A stretch of 64,000 nucleotides of DNA from Pseudoscleropodium purum (taxonomy: Eukaryota; Streptophyta; Bryopsida; Hypnales; Brachytheciaceae), in assembly GCA_963969395.1 (NCBI GenBank), contig OZ017803.1, forward strand, positions 10,788,001 to 10,852,000, written 5' to 3'. Both the position numbers and the translations under genes were made by a program. The notes beneath the pieces were generated by a model, which saw only the letters and a list, made by a program, of their open reading frames with translations, was not told where the DNA came from and did not search any database. Of this stretch, positions 13,431-25,900 are shown piece after piece (positions within the stretch are counted from its first letter, which is position 1; every line of letters begins with the position of its first letter).

Positions 13431-13789
13431 GGGATTTTGTTGAGTAGACAAAATTTACATTACAAAATTCTACTTTGAACACAATTCCTATGTTTTGGCT
13501 TAACTATAAGTGGTTGAGTTCCTATTAACTCTAATTTAAATATCTCACATGGTTTGTTTTACCTACTACTTTCCTACTTGTGTAAAGAGCTTCTCTTTTC
13601 ATCTTCTAACACACCAAATGAATTCCTTTATATCAATTCCAAACCAAAAAGATGTAATGTAAAAAAGAAAAAAGAAATTTTAAAAACAAAAGACTAGGAG
13701 TAGGAAATGAAATTAAATGTAAATTGAAAACAACAAAAATAATAAATGATAAAAAAACACAAAAAATGTAAGTTAAATTAAAACTATGA

Positions 13790-13945
13790 GTAAAACACTA
13801 GTATAGCAATAAAACACTAAAATAGTGCTAGAAACACTAAAATAGGATTTTTTTTTTTTTTTAGTGATTTGGAGAGTTTAACACTAAACTAGAGCAATTT
13901 ACACAAAACTAGTGCAATTATAGTAATTTACTACGTTTTGCACTA
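13790..13945. repeat. AACACTAAAATAG-type imperfect repeats
   Basis: Short words AAAACACTAA, AACACTAAACTAG and ACAAAACTAGTG repeat irregularly around a T-tract at about 13848-13862. Confidence 0.45.
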
Positions 13946-13946
13946 A

Positions 13947-14015
13947 CACTGCAAGAAAGTCCTGTTTTCATTGACATTAGTCCAAAACATCAATGTCTTT
14001 TCAAGAATACTAGTG
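13947..14015. repeat. Possible tiny CACTA-end remnant
   Basis: Begins CACTGCAAGAAAGTCC and ends AATACTAGTG, a weak match to the family termini over only 69 bp. The flanking triplets taa and tac differ at one base. It may be a doubly deleted copy or chance. Confidence 0.25.
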
Positions 14016-17000
14016 TACCCTGTGCCATACTGCCATTGCCATGGTCAAAACAAAAGAAAAAATAATTTTCTAATTTTTTAAATTCATAAAAACTTCAAAA
14101 TTCAATAACTTTCATGCCTTAGGTTGGAATGCCATGAAACCAAGCCCGTGCTCTCCTCCTTGCCAAGGGCTTTTTGAAGATATCAAACATACAAATGGAA
14201 GATGCACAATCCAAGAGATCTCAACGTAACAAACAAAACAAAATAATACAAATAAATAGCCTAATTTAATAGGAGGATTTTAACCGGCCAAAGGAACATT
14301 CTAAAGACAAATTAAATTTTTTAAATAAAGAATGAAGCAATTTGTAATTAGGTGTTGCCATTATTGAGATTCACAAACCCTTCAAGGACTCATTGGTGAT
14401 TGTAGAAATCATGCCTTTGGTTACCATGTAAATCATTGGCTTTAAAAATTGCTAAAACACACTTTGGGAGTAGAATTACAATAGAAAACGTTCCCTTTTA
14501 ACAACAACATTCTAAAGATGAGTAGTTGCATAGTTATCTTACTAAAAGGATTCTTTATCATCTATTGGGCACAAAACGTCCTTGTCTACATTGATGGTTG
14601 TACCTCTTTGTGTACAACTAGAAGTATCAAGAGAAGGATTTGTTCACTTTTATCAAATCCAAAATAACTTTACGGAACCTTGAAGGACCATTGCTCCTTT
14701 GGAAGACTAATTCAATTAAGGGCAAGAAGATATAGGCTAAATTTATGTCATTATTTATTGAAACATTATTTGTACATTGAAAAATTGATTAGCAATGTGG
14801 GAATATATTTTTTTATTCAATTGATGTCCAAGAACAAAATTTTTGTCCAAATAAACTAGAAAAAGGGAAACTTTGAGTTGAAAAAATGATTCCCAACGGA
14901 ACTCGTGTCACACCAGATCCAAGAAAGGGTCTAATTAGGCTTGTGAAGGCGGGTTACTTCATAGCTGAAATTTTCCTTGTGATTAGAATTTTGAGTTTAG
15001 CATTTGATGTCTAAACATGTTGTTAAGGTCTACTAGTTAGGTGTGGGCTTGTACTACTTTCTTCAACAACAATTTAGACTCTTTGATTTTATTATGTACA
15101 CTTACGTTTGAAGTTGCGATTGTCACTATAAAATATAGAATAGTTGATAATGAGACGTTTTAGGGTCTTTGGTGAAAAGTGACTTAAAATAATTTGGTTC
15201 TCGTTGTTGCAATCAATGATAATAATTTTGTTGTTTGATGAGTATTATGCAGGCAAAGGATACATTGTTGCATATTCAGTGGTGTGATAGAACCATGTCC
15301 ACATTTGAAGATGTATCCTTCATGTTATGTATTGAAGTTGCTATTTTAAATGCCATTTAGTAATTCGCATTATGAATTGTAATTAGAAAAAATTACTAGT
15401 GCTATATGGTGTTTAATAGTCTCAGTTAGCAATCAACAAGTTTTGTGAAGTTGCAGTTGCAAGCTAAGGTTTAGATTTAGTGTAATCCTTTTTGAGTTCA
15501 TATACCGTTCCTCTAATTCTATTGCAACCTATTGGACCATATAGCATTTCTTTATTATGAGCTTACAAGCCCAAAAAAAGAAGCTACTTTTGATGAGGTA
15601 TAGAAACTTTCAATATTGTTATATATTTGATTATGTTATGAATCAATGGACGTCTTTACAACAAGCAGGTTACTAAAATCTTGTCCATATTAGCTTGTGT
15701 TGTGCAACAATTAAGTATATTCCCTCTTTTTACTAGATCTTTATGGGAAATGTGATTTTTTTTCTATCTTCTCATTGTAGAGCATATAGAAGTTATAGTC
15801 CTTGCACACCTGAGCAACTTGTGAGATGCACAATAAAGTCTACCACCAATGTTTGCAAAAAAAACTTCATTTTGTTTACATTTAACACTCCAAAACTAGT
15901 TATTGTAAGGTTTGATGAACTTACATAGATTTGCTTGGATTTGCATGGATTAGGTTTCATACAATTAACAAATGTTCTCTTCACATTAGGGCAAAACTTA
16001 CCAAACTCCTTTCTGTATTGTTACTAAGAGTCGATTTGCATTCACATAAGAGAATCAGTGTTAGCTATTGAACATTTGAACTCTCTAGCACTAATAACCA
16101 CCAAAATTGAATTTCGAAATTGTCTTTCATGTTCAATGATTTTGAGCAGCAAGTTTCAAATTGAGCACCCATTTCAATTCTACAGTCTCAATGTGCAACA
16201 TGATTTCTATTCAATGTTGGTGTTATTGATACGTTTGAATCTTTGCATGTTAACCTATTGTGTTTTTGTATGCAAATAGTCACAAACTTTGGAATAGGTA
16301 TTGCGACGGTCTTTGTAAAGTGTTGCTTTGAACATGAATTCCTACAATAATTTTAGAGCTAGAAGAGGTTGTTGCCTTCTTGACAACACTAGTTCTACTA
16401 TTGCAGAACATTCTCGTTAATATGGAATCACTAGAGCAGGAAAGAAGAGAAGATCCGGTGGAGATCACACCCGTCCATTGGATTCACAGTATAGTTGACA
16501 CTAGGAGAAGATAGTGCTTTTTAGAATGTTTTCAACAAACGGACATGTTTTCCAAAACACGAGCAAAAAGATCAGGTAGCTGCCTAGGGAGCAAGAATTT
16601 CTGAGGATGTTTTTACAAACATGTAGATGTCAGATGTGAAACAAGTAAATGTTCTATTTGACAGGAATGTTGAATGAGACATTGTAGGGAAAATTGACGC
16701 ATTTTCTAAAACATTCTAGAAAACATGGGATTACCACGTTGGCAAAAGAAGCCCTCTTCACAAATGGATTTCTTTGGGGAAGTTTTTCTGGGGTCAGGTA
16801 GAAAGGTGATTGATTGTGGTAAATCAAGAGGAAGGGTAGGTCCTTGCTGTCCTTTCAAAATAGAATAGCATGGATGCGCGTATAAATTGCAATTTTCAAA
16901 TACTTCCATGATAAATTGTTATATAGTGAAACTAATCAGGGAATAAAGTAAACTAGTATTGTAAAGTTTTGCAAATTGATTTATTCATTCAATATTTGTG

Positions 17001-18258
17001 TTCAAAATGGTTTAAGAAGAAAGGGAAATTCAACAACTATGAAATTTTTTTGGACTTTTTTTAAATAATATCTATTATTAATAGAATGATGTTATACTTT
17101 AATGGACATATATTCACAATATATTAAAATAACGGTTGCTTTTGCAAAGGAAGGAAAACACTTCTTTTTTTTTTTGCATTATTCACTATATATGAATTTG
17201 GGTCTAAATATAATTTTTAAAGGAGGAAGTTTAGAGGAAGACTATTGTAGCAAAGTAAACTCCCTCAATAATATACTTTGGCATTCATCAAAACATGGAA
17301 CATATATATGAGAAGTCCATTTGAAAAAAAAAAGCATACTTGTTGAATTCCCCTTTCTTCTTGAGTGTTAGATTGCAGTGCTTCTAGTGAAGATGAATAG
17401 TATTACTAGTATTTTTTGAGAATATTGAGTGCTTTAAAATAATTAGATTGCAAATAGAGTAAAAGACGTTACATTTTTCATATCATAGCCATGTTCAATA
17501 TTTCTAGTGCAAATTCTTTTTTGTATGTATAGAAACAATTTTGTTATCATCATGAGTAGAGTTGTCTCGGATGGTTTTTTTTTAAATCACGCCCAAAAAA
17601 CTGGTGTCCTATTTCAATAGACGTTGTGGATGAAGACGGACGCTATCTAATCAATGTTGGGCAGGTAGGCGGGTAGATGGGCAAATGGGCGGACTAGTGG
17701 AGGGTCACATACTTGTGGTTTTTTGGATTTACTGATTTAACAATTAACATTGATAGATTTTAATTTTGTTGCAAGGCTAGTAGGCTACATTTTGAGGTTA
17801 TTTAGTTGTGTCATTTCAAAAATTATCTTGTTGAATATGTTATGAGCCCCGTGAATGTCACTTAGGTCTTGGAATTTTCTTTTTTTCACTTTTTGCTCAT
17901 TTTTATAGGTAATTATGGTAAAAGGGTTAATAAAGTGGAATTAGAGAATAGTTGGAAAAAATCCTATGCTTATGGGGTAGTATTCCAAAAAGTCTTGAAA
18001 CTCCATAAGAGCTCTACATTGATTATTTTAGAGTCCAATTAGATGTTTAAGCATTGATTTAGAAGGCTAGGAGTAATTCTAGCCTAAAATTGAATATGGG
18101 ATAAATACTAAGATCTTTGGTAAGATTTGGTCAACAGTAGTGCAAGCGACCATATTAGCTAAGATGGACAAAGTAGAATCCATGGATATTATAGATGGTG
18201 GTCATAGTAAGAAGAAAGATGTTTTTTAACAAAGAAACATGCCAAGAGCATAATGGTG
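14016..18258. other. AT-rich region, no gene recognised
   Basis: Only short frames (at most 73 residues) without motifs. A GC-richer patch at about 17600-17710 with GGACG/GGGCGG words looks like a decayed piece of the GC-rich hAT MITE family, but neither terminus is preserved. Confidence 0.4.
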
Positions 18259-18413
18259 AAGCCAGACTACCAAGATTCTCTTGCACAGGAATGATTTTTT
18301 TTCAAAAGAATTAAACTATCAAGATTCCCTTCTATGGGAATGATTCCTCCCCAGAGGAATTAAATTGCTACAAAACTCTTGTACGGAAATGATTCCTCTC
18401 TAGAGGAATTAAA
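18259..18413. repeat. 49-bp tandem repeat, about 3 copies
   Basis: The motif GAATTAAA recurs at 18308, 18357 and 18406 with exact 49-bp spacing. Each unit also carries a GGAATGATTC-like block. The first unit is more diverged. Confidence 0.75.
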
Positions 18414-18659
18414 TTCCAAGAAAGTAAATTTATTTCTCCTTTTGAAAGTATAGGTTGAACTTGAAAATTTGCCTAAAAGGTTTGAGGACTTCTTAGAAGT
18501 TACCCAAAAAGTTTCATAAATTTTCAAATTGTAGAACATAACTCCATAGAAAGTCAACTAAAATTATCAAGAGTAGATAAATTTGTATAAATTCATTCGG
18601 TGATGGTAAAATGCTACTAAAAATTAGGATAGTGTTTTTAGGTCTAAATAAGCACCTAA

Positions 18660-19950
18660 TCAAGTTTTGCAAATTTCTGATAGCGGCAACTACCCGAACT
18701 GACGGTGCTAACGATTTCTAATGGAATTACAAAACATTCTATGCGTTGACTATTAAATTACAGTCATACGGAAGCCAAATTGGGTCATCTTAGACTCTTT
18801 CTTTACATTTTTGAACCTCCCAAACAACCCTAGTTAGATAGAATTAGCAAAAAATGCAAATTCAAAAACTTAGATTTTCACATTTTATACTATAGTAGAG
18901 GGTGCTATCTTTTGTGAAGGATTTTAATGTAAAAATTGTGGGTTAAGGGGTCTCTACACTAATTCAGGTTTTCTAAAGCCAATAGAGCAGTTTGTTTTTC
19001 AATCGGATTTTTTCTCCAAAATTTAGAGAAATATCAGTAGTAGGATAGAAATAGTCATAGTAATAATTGAATTTGGTAGTTTTTAATTATGTAGGTAGTT
19101 TGTAACATAAATAGAGGAAAATGGGAGCCTTGAAAAAGTACAAAAGGGCTCTCATCAACTCTCTTTGCACCCTCTTTTTTCTTGTATTTTGTTTATGCCA
19201 TTTCGTGGCCAAATCTCAAGTTCTTTAGTATTTGCCAAAGCCTTTGTGTTTTCTTGGTATTCAAGTTTGTTGGCATGTATTCCTTTAAGTTTTCTCCTTT
19301 AAGTTTGTTGCAAAGGACATGGGGGTCCCTTTGAACTCACTCATATTGTTATTGATATTAACTCTAAGAGTTCTTGGCTATATTCTGGCAATGCCGTTAG
19401 TTGAGGACTCTTAGGCTATGTTTGTATTGATTGAGTTATACTAATCCATTCTGAAGTGTGGTGATTTGTGTGGGATTTCACAACCTAGAGTTGTAGAAAA
19501 TCTCCTGGACATCCATTTTGGAACCACGTGGTCTAAGTATTGTTGTAGAATTTTGTGTCTTTGAGAAACTTAGGATGGAAACCAAGCTCAAGTACATTGT
19601 GATTTCTAAGGTAGCAAACCATTGACCAAAATTTAGGAGATTAACTCCTACATGGCAAAGCTTTGCTCTTGCCACTAATTTTTTATTATCACTAATAATT
19701 ACCGTTGACTTCCAATTTTGTTTGGTTTTTGAGGGTCTTTCAAAGAGATCCAAACAAGCAAGCAATCGCCTTGATTTGATGTGGGCAATGTTGTGTATGA
19801 AGGATCAATGAAGTCAATACATCAATCAAGCCATCCAACAAGCCAAAATTTATGAGGTTCCCATATTCAAGGTACTTATTTCCTTTCACTAGTTAATTTT
19901 GTGAAAGAGGGAATAAGCCTTTTAATTTCCACTTCAATTTCTATTGATTT
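18660..19950. other. Region with possible LTR-like promoter, no gene
   Basis: At about 19105 there is ACATAAATAGAGG followed by a C/T-rich stretch with 'CTCTCTTTGCACCC', a layout resembling a plant LTR promoter. I found no matching second LTR, primer-binding site or polyprotein, so this remains a suggestion. No host gene motif is seen. Confidence 0.2.
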
Positions 19951-20815
19951 AGTTTGGAATTTGAGCCTTGAGAGGATCAATTCATCAAACTAGAGTACCC
20001 GAGAGAGAAGCCAACATCTCTAAGAGAGTCTAGAATCTCAAAACACAATCTAAGAGACCCAACTATTAAATTAGAACCTCCGAGGAAGCCAGGGTATCAA
20101 CCCAACACCTTGATAGGCTAGAGTCTTAGACCAAAGCTCAAGAGAAAGCCAAATTATCAAACCAAAGTATTAGAGAGAGAAGCTAGTGTCTCTAAAAGAC
20201 TCTAGAGTCTCAAAACAAGGTCTAAAAGACCAAATTATTAAATAGGAACCCCCAAGGAAGCCAGGGTATTAATCCAGCAACCTTGACAGGCTAGAATCTC
20301 GAAACAAGGCCCGAGAGGACCAAACCAGAGTCTCTAAGAGAGACGGAGTTTCCAAGAGAGACAGTCTCGAACTAGAGTCCCGAAAAGGACTAGTTTGCAA
20401 CCCAAAATTTTGAGGAACCAAAACATAATTTGAAGTAGATAGGGTATCAACTCAACACCCCGATACGCTAGAGTCTCGAACCAAAGCTCAAGAGAAAGCC
20501 AAATTATCAAACCACAGCTCAAAAGAAAGCCAAAGTATTAAATCAAAGGTTGAGAAGACCAAATTATCCACGTAGTGTCTCTGAAAGAGTCAAGAGTCTT
20601 GAAACAGGGTCCAAGAGACCAAATTATTAAATAGGAACTCACAAAGAAGCTAGGATATCAACCTAGCAATCCCAACAAGCTAGAGTATCAAAACAGGGCC
20701 TGAAAGGACCAAATTAGAGTCTCCAAAAGAGACAAAGTCTTGAACCAAAGTCCCTAAGAGGACCAGTTTGCAACCTATAATTCTAAAGAACCAGAAAATA
20801 ATTTAGAGCTTTCAC
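19951..20815. repeat. Higher-order imperfect tandem repeat block
   Basis: Phrases such as GAGTCTCGAACC, AGAGGACCAAATTA and AGCCAGGGTATCAA recur throughout. The landmark AGGGTATCAA-like word occurs at about 20091, 20263, 20441 and 20652, giving units of roughly 170-210 bp that themselves contain smaller sub-repeats. Composition is C/A/G-rich compared with its flanks. The short minus-strand frames across it are by-products. Confidence 0.75.
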
Positions 20816-22600
20816 GAAAGAACAAAGCTTTTATACAAGTTGAACTCAATTAACTGCAAACTCATTCCTTCGTATAAAAAAAATTGTGATTGTATAGGAG
20901 TATAATTAAGGTAAAAGGTGTACCGGAGGAACATAAAATTTGTTTCCTTGCATGAGATGATATATTCACACAAGTGAGGAAGTATTCTCAAGCAAGTCTA
21001 CTTCACAAGAGTGCACAAGAGGATTACAAGTTGTAGAAGAAGGAGGTTCAAAGATTAGAGAAGGCTCGAAATTCAAGAGAACATTGTCAGCCCTACTATG
21101 AGTAAAGTCAACTAGTAAAATAAGACAAATAATTCAAGGAATCAAGTGACTTGGAAGACACTTGAAGATTAGCCGCATTAGCAAGGTGATAGAAAAGTTA
21201 GTGAAGAATATTTAGGCTTATAAATTTGGTAGCTATAGTTTTAAAAAAGTCTAGATTTCATCCAAGATTTGGTTTGAAAAAAATCACCAAATTAGGGAAT
21301 AATTTGTAAATGAGAAAAAATTCATAAAAAATTAGTATAGGAAATTGGTAGGAAGTAGAAGTATTAATAGGCATATTATAAGTTATTTTCACAAACTCTA
21401 AAAACAAAAAAAAAATTGGATAGAAAAATAGAAGAAGAGAAAAAATCAACTAAATCAACAAGGAATGGAAGAAACACACGTGAAATCAACCGAAATGGAC
21501 ACACAAATCATCCACAAGGAGAATAATGATGTAGAGGTAAAAAATTAACTGCTACTTCTTTTTAAAGTGTTATTTAATTTCAAAACAAAGATTTTTTTGT
21601 AGAAATTAGATTAGATTAATTTAAACAACTAAAGAAATATACTTCATAAATAAAATAAAATCAAGTAGGAGAAAAATTTTGACAAGTTTCTGATGAAAAT
21701 ATTTAATATAAAAAATCCTCAAAACAAAAGGTTTTAATTTACAAATAGCTAGACAATATAATATAAAATCTTTAAGGAATTGTTTTAAGTAGAATAACTA
21801 AAATCTCATAAAGAATATTTCTTAGCACCTACAAGATCATTTACCTTCATATTGAACCATTATTGGATAACCCACATTAACATAAAACTTAATTAAGGTA
21901 GAATTGAGGAGTCAATCAAGGTTGACCAAATTCTTAGTAAACTCATAATTTAGCTAGAGGATAAAAAATAGAATTTTATTTATCAAATAAAATCCAATTT
22001 TGATAGTTAGATTATTTACAATCAGCAAATGAAGCTTTGAAGCAGAGAAGCATCCAAACTTCATCCATAAAAATCTTTTAGAAATCACAGTAGAATTTCT
22101 AATTTTTCATCAATTTTAGAAAGAATGCACAAAATTTTATGATTTAGCTTAGATACATTTTTTGTTGCTCACTTGGCCCTTTAGTTTTCGAAGGGTCAAA
22201 TTCAATAAAAATCGTCTTAAGTAATACCAAATTAAAACTAAAACTAAAAGTAGGAATAGTTAAAAGCTCCATTGCTTGGAAGGCAGCTTGTTGCTACAAA
22301 CGACTCATCCGTAAAAGTAAAATCATAGAACCTAGTTGTGCATGTTTGGTCTCAAGGGTGGAGATCACAACACTCACATATGTCGAAAATTCATAACAAG
22401 AAAATAGACAATGAAGATTTTTTGAATTTCACTTTGAACGGAAAATCGGAAACTAATAAACTTAATAAAATAATAGTTTCATTACCTTTTCAAGATAAAT
22501 AGGCAAACTTGTACTAGAAAGCAATGATTGCATAAACTAGTTTTTTCTTATCTCCTCAACTCCTTGAATCATAAGCATTGGAACACTTTGTTTCTAAACT
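20816..22600. other. AT-rich region, nothing recognised
   Basis: Long A-rich stretches and short frames only. No conserved motif, terminus or RNA gene seen. Confidence 0.4.
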
Positions 22601-22639
22601 ACCCTCGGTTCAAACCTCTTCTACGATTGAATTTCTAAA

Positions 22640-24957
22640 GGTGGTAATCACTATCTCCTTTCATTTTTGCCCTACTACTATAGTCTTTTGATGTCCCTCC
22701 ATTGTCTTCAACGTTAAATATGTTATCTTCATCGTCTGATGAAGATAATTGACTTCCCACTCCTTTTTCTTTCACTTTCCTAAATATAGAAGTTCTCATT
22801 GACTTACTCGTCTTCTACTCTTTCTTCACTTGTATCAAAGTTTTTTCTACGTGTTCTTGAAGACAATCAACCGCTTTTCTTTTCCTTAGGGGAAGTACCG
22901 TAGTACACTAATGTTTATTAAGGAGAAGTCTTTCTACATGTGCTTTTCTTCCTTGGAGAGAAAGCAAATAGCTCCATTACTTGTTTGCTCTTACCTTTAA
23001 CAAAATCCTCCAGCATTGTTTTTCTTGTCTATCACCCCTTGTTGCATGCCTCTATTCCATTCATAGATTGCAATTTAGTATTTGATGACTTTATAGAAGA
23101 TTGTGGTGGGCAACCTTGTGTTTTCTTCAGCAATGAATCCAATGTCTCATTGCCATTGTCAATACTACTTGAAGAAATGTTGAAAGTCCACATTTGAGAT
23201 TGAAAACTTTTTGAATCCAACAAAGTGGTACTCTTGGTGTTGAATAGTATGCGTGGAGTTGTTGGATGACCAATACGTGGTGAATGTTGCAAACTTTGAA
23301 TGCTTTCTTTCATGCCTTAGCTAGTGTGGAGCAAGTTTGGGCTTCTGCATTCTATCAATTTTGAAACTACATTGTTTACTATTAGCTGCATAGTAGGGTT
23401 TAGGGTATTAGGTTCCCCACTACTCTTGCTTGCCAATCCGCCTCCAAATTCCAAGGTTGTCTTGTCCATATTCTTTTCCTCTTGGTCATTTAGTTCGTCA
23501 TTCCTTTCTCAATGGTCGATTGCTACCATTAGAGACTTTTCACTTCCAAGCAATTCACCTCCTTGGGAAGTACCACCATTTGCAATCGTAATCCCAACTT
23601 GAGTTGTTGGAACATTTGTATCATCCTTGTTTGCCAAAACCAATTGGTTGCTTCCATCTAAAAATCTTGCTATGGGAGGTACATCTTTGTTGTTTATACA
23701 ATGGCCCTCGTCTAGAGGAAAGGCATGCTCATCTCCGTTATTATTGCCTACATCATCATTGTGCATATTCAACCAATCACCACCACAATTGTACATGTCT
23801 TTGTTTATATCCTCTTCTTTATCAGATACAAGGTTGTCATCACTTATTTCTTGTCCATCTTCTAATTTCTCTCTGTCTTCACCTTGTTTATCATTTTTGT
23901 CAACAACAACATTTTCTTCCTCTTCATCGTTATCATTGCTTTTGTTGTCCCCAACAGGCCCCTTGGATTCCTCTGACTCTATATTCTCACGGTACCACTT
24001 CTTCTCATCTTTTTCCTTTAATGTGGCCAAGACTCTCAAATTTGTGTACACATATACCAAATCCATCACCCTCTTTGTTTTTAACTTGTTTCGAGATTTG
24101 TTGTAAATAAAGGAATAGCTACTCCAATTTCATTCACATGAAGATGAAGATACTGGTTGGTCCAATATTCTCTATGCAATTGGAGCAATGAGCTTCCCAC
24201 ACACGCTTTCAAAATCCCACCAAGCATGCCCCAATAATTTTGAGTCACTTGGATCCAACATGTTGTAGAAAGGAGGTTCCTATGTCAAGAAGCCATGAAC
24301 TTCTTCACGACATTTGCGTATTCTTCATATTTACATATTTGCATGAGAATACACTTGCATGCATCGATTGAATGACTATCTTCAGCTAATTCTTTATCGT
24401 GAAGATGGTAGGGGTTTAAAAGAGCTCTAGTATATTGAAGATTAGTCTCCACCATTTCCCATCAAACTTGGAATGCCCTCTTTAGTGGTTTGGCTAGTAT
24501 GTAGCCTAATTGAAAAGGCAAATTTTCTAAATCCGCCACATGTTTTTGTATTTTCCTCATAATATGTAGAACCTTGCCTGTGCATAGTGTCTTTGCATCT
24601 AGATCATGTAGGCCATACACAATGGGGCCCACCAACTGAATGAAATTGGTGCATCGCTTCTAGAATTGGGCATCCTTTATTATCCTCTTCACACGTCAAG
24701 TCTTTATTTTACTTATCTTTTTCTTGTTTGTCAAGGTCTTCACATATGCTTTCCAACACGGGTCAGTCACACTTTGTTTCAGTGTTCCTTTCACCTTCTC
24801 CAAACGCTCCAACACAATGAAATTCAAGGCAAATCTTATTTCCCCCTACATCAACAAGCTCAGTTCCTTTTTGTAAGTATGAAATATTGCAAGCGGCATG
24901 TGCAGCTTCCTAAAAAATGTAAGAATTGTACGGGCTTTCAGCATTATATCCAACACC
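22640..24957 (-). pseudogene. hAT transposase pseudogene, C-terminal part
   Basis: The minus-strand reading resumes at the left edge of the nested CACTA element with ARTILTFFRKLHMPLAIF, then GEIRFALNFIVLERL (24801-24845), the central hAT region that precedes the catalytic tail. The hAT dimerisation motif follows: NWSSYSFIYNKSRNKL, then DLVYVYTNLRVL (about 24020-24135). Downstream is a long acidic, low-complexity tail, 23509-24069 and on toward 22.7 kb. The gene is broken by stops, for example TGA at 24130-24132 where hAT proteins normally have Arg in the CERNWS motif, and a TAG before GEIRF. The N-terminal half lies at 33925-34650, beyond the CACTA insertion. The extent of the tail is uncertain. 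Confidence 0.85.
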
Positions 24958-25499
24958 CACTATAAGAAACCCGCGTTTTTGTATGCGTTTCACTGTAACG
25001 TGGCCTGTTTTTTTTTATGTCACTGCTTTTTTTGGAAAACATGCGCAGGAGGGTCGATTTTTTTTGATGTCATCGGAAACGCAGTCGTGGACAACAAGAA
25101 ATATGTGGATGTCCTGTCGAATAGGGGTGTTCTTTACAACGTCAAAAAAAACGGACCTCGTTTTTTTTGACGTCATGAAAAACATGAATTCGCCACGTCA
25201 GCCACTGCTGTCTGTTTCACTACGGGCAGATGCACTGCTGCCACAAAGCGGTCAGGGGGGGGCACTGCCCTAGATGAAAAAGCCTGAGTACAAGCTAGCA
25301 AGAGCTTGAGGGTCTCCACATGAGACTTTTTAGGTGGATGTGAAGTCATGAATGTAGGGTACAATGAAAATCACATATATGGGCACATTTTATTATTTAA
25401 CAAGTGTGTTTTTAGGGTACAAGTCTATGCTAGGCCAAAATAAAAAGGATGCATGTCATTAATTATTTTAGACCCAAAAAAATTAAAGAGAGGAAAAAG

Positions 25500-25900
25500 A
25501 AATGGGGAGTGATTGGGATGGAGTCACAAAAGTGAAGTTACACCATTGGGTTGGGGATCATGAGTTGGGAAAAAAATTGGAGAGTCACTGGAAGTACTGG
25601 GATCACAGTGACATTATTCCATTGGGTTGAGGGCTCGGGTGTAATTTAATTGGACCCAAAAAAATGGGAAGTCACTTGTAGTCTTTAGAGTCAATTTATT
25701 CCATTGAACATTGGACTCTTCGAGTTTGGAAAATGAAGTGTGGAGTGATAGGAGGTCCCACTAACAAGTTTATTCCATTGGGTTGGGTTGGGCCGTTGGG
25801 GGGGGACTAAATGCAAAATGGGGAGTAATTAATTGGGAGTACCACGGAGGCAATAATAAATTCAAGAGATGGCCCAAAAAATTGGGGAGCAATTGGGACA
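25500..25900. repeat. Imperfect repeat with CCATTGGGTTG motif
   Basis: CATTGGGTTG or a close variant occurs at about 25542, 25619, 25702 and 25775, with shared GGGGAGTGAT/GGAGTCACT-like words between, giving a degenerate period of about 75-85 bp inside the large CACTA element. Confidence 0.5.

Noticed and set aside
23604..24110. 168- and 159-residue plus-strand ORFs
   Set aside because: Antisense shadows of the acidic hAT C-terminal tail; Leu/Ser/Cys-rich with no motifs.
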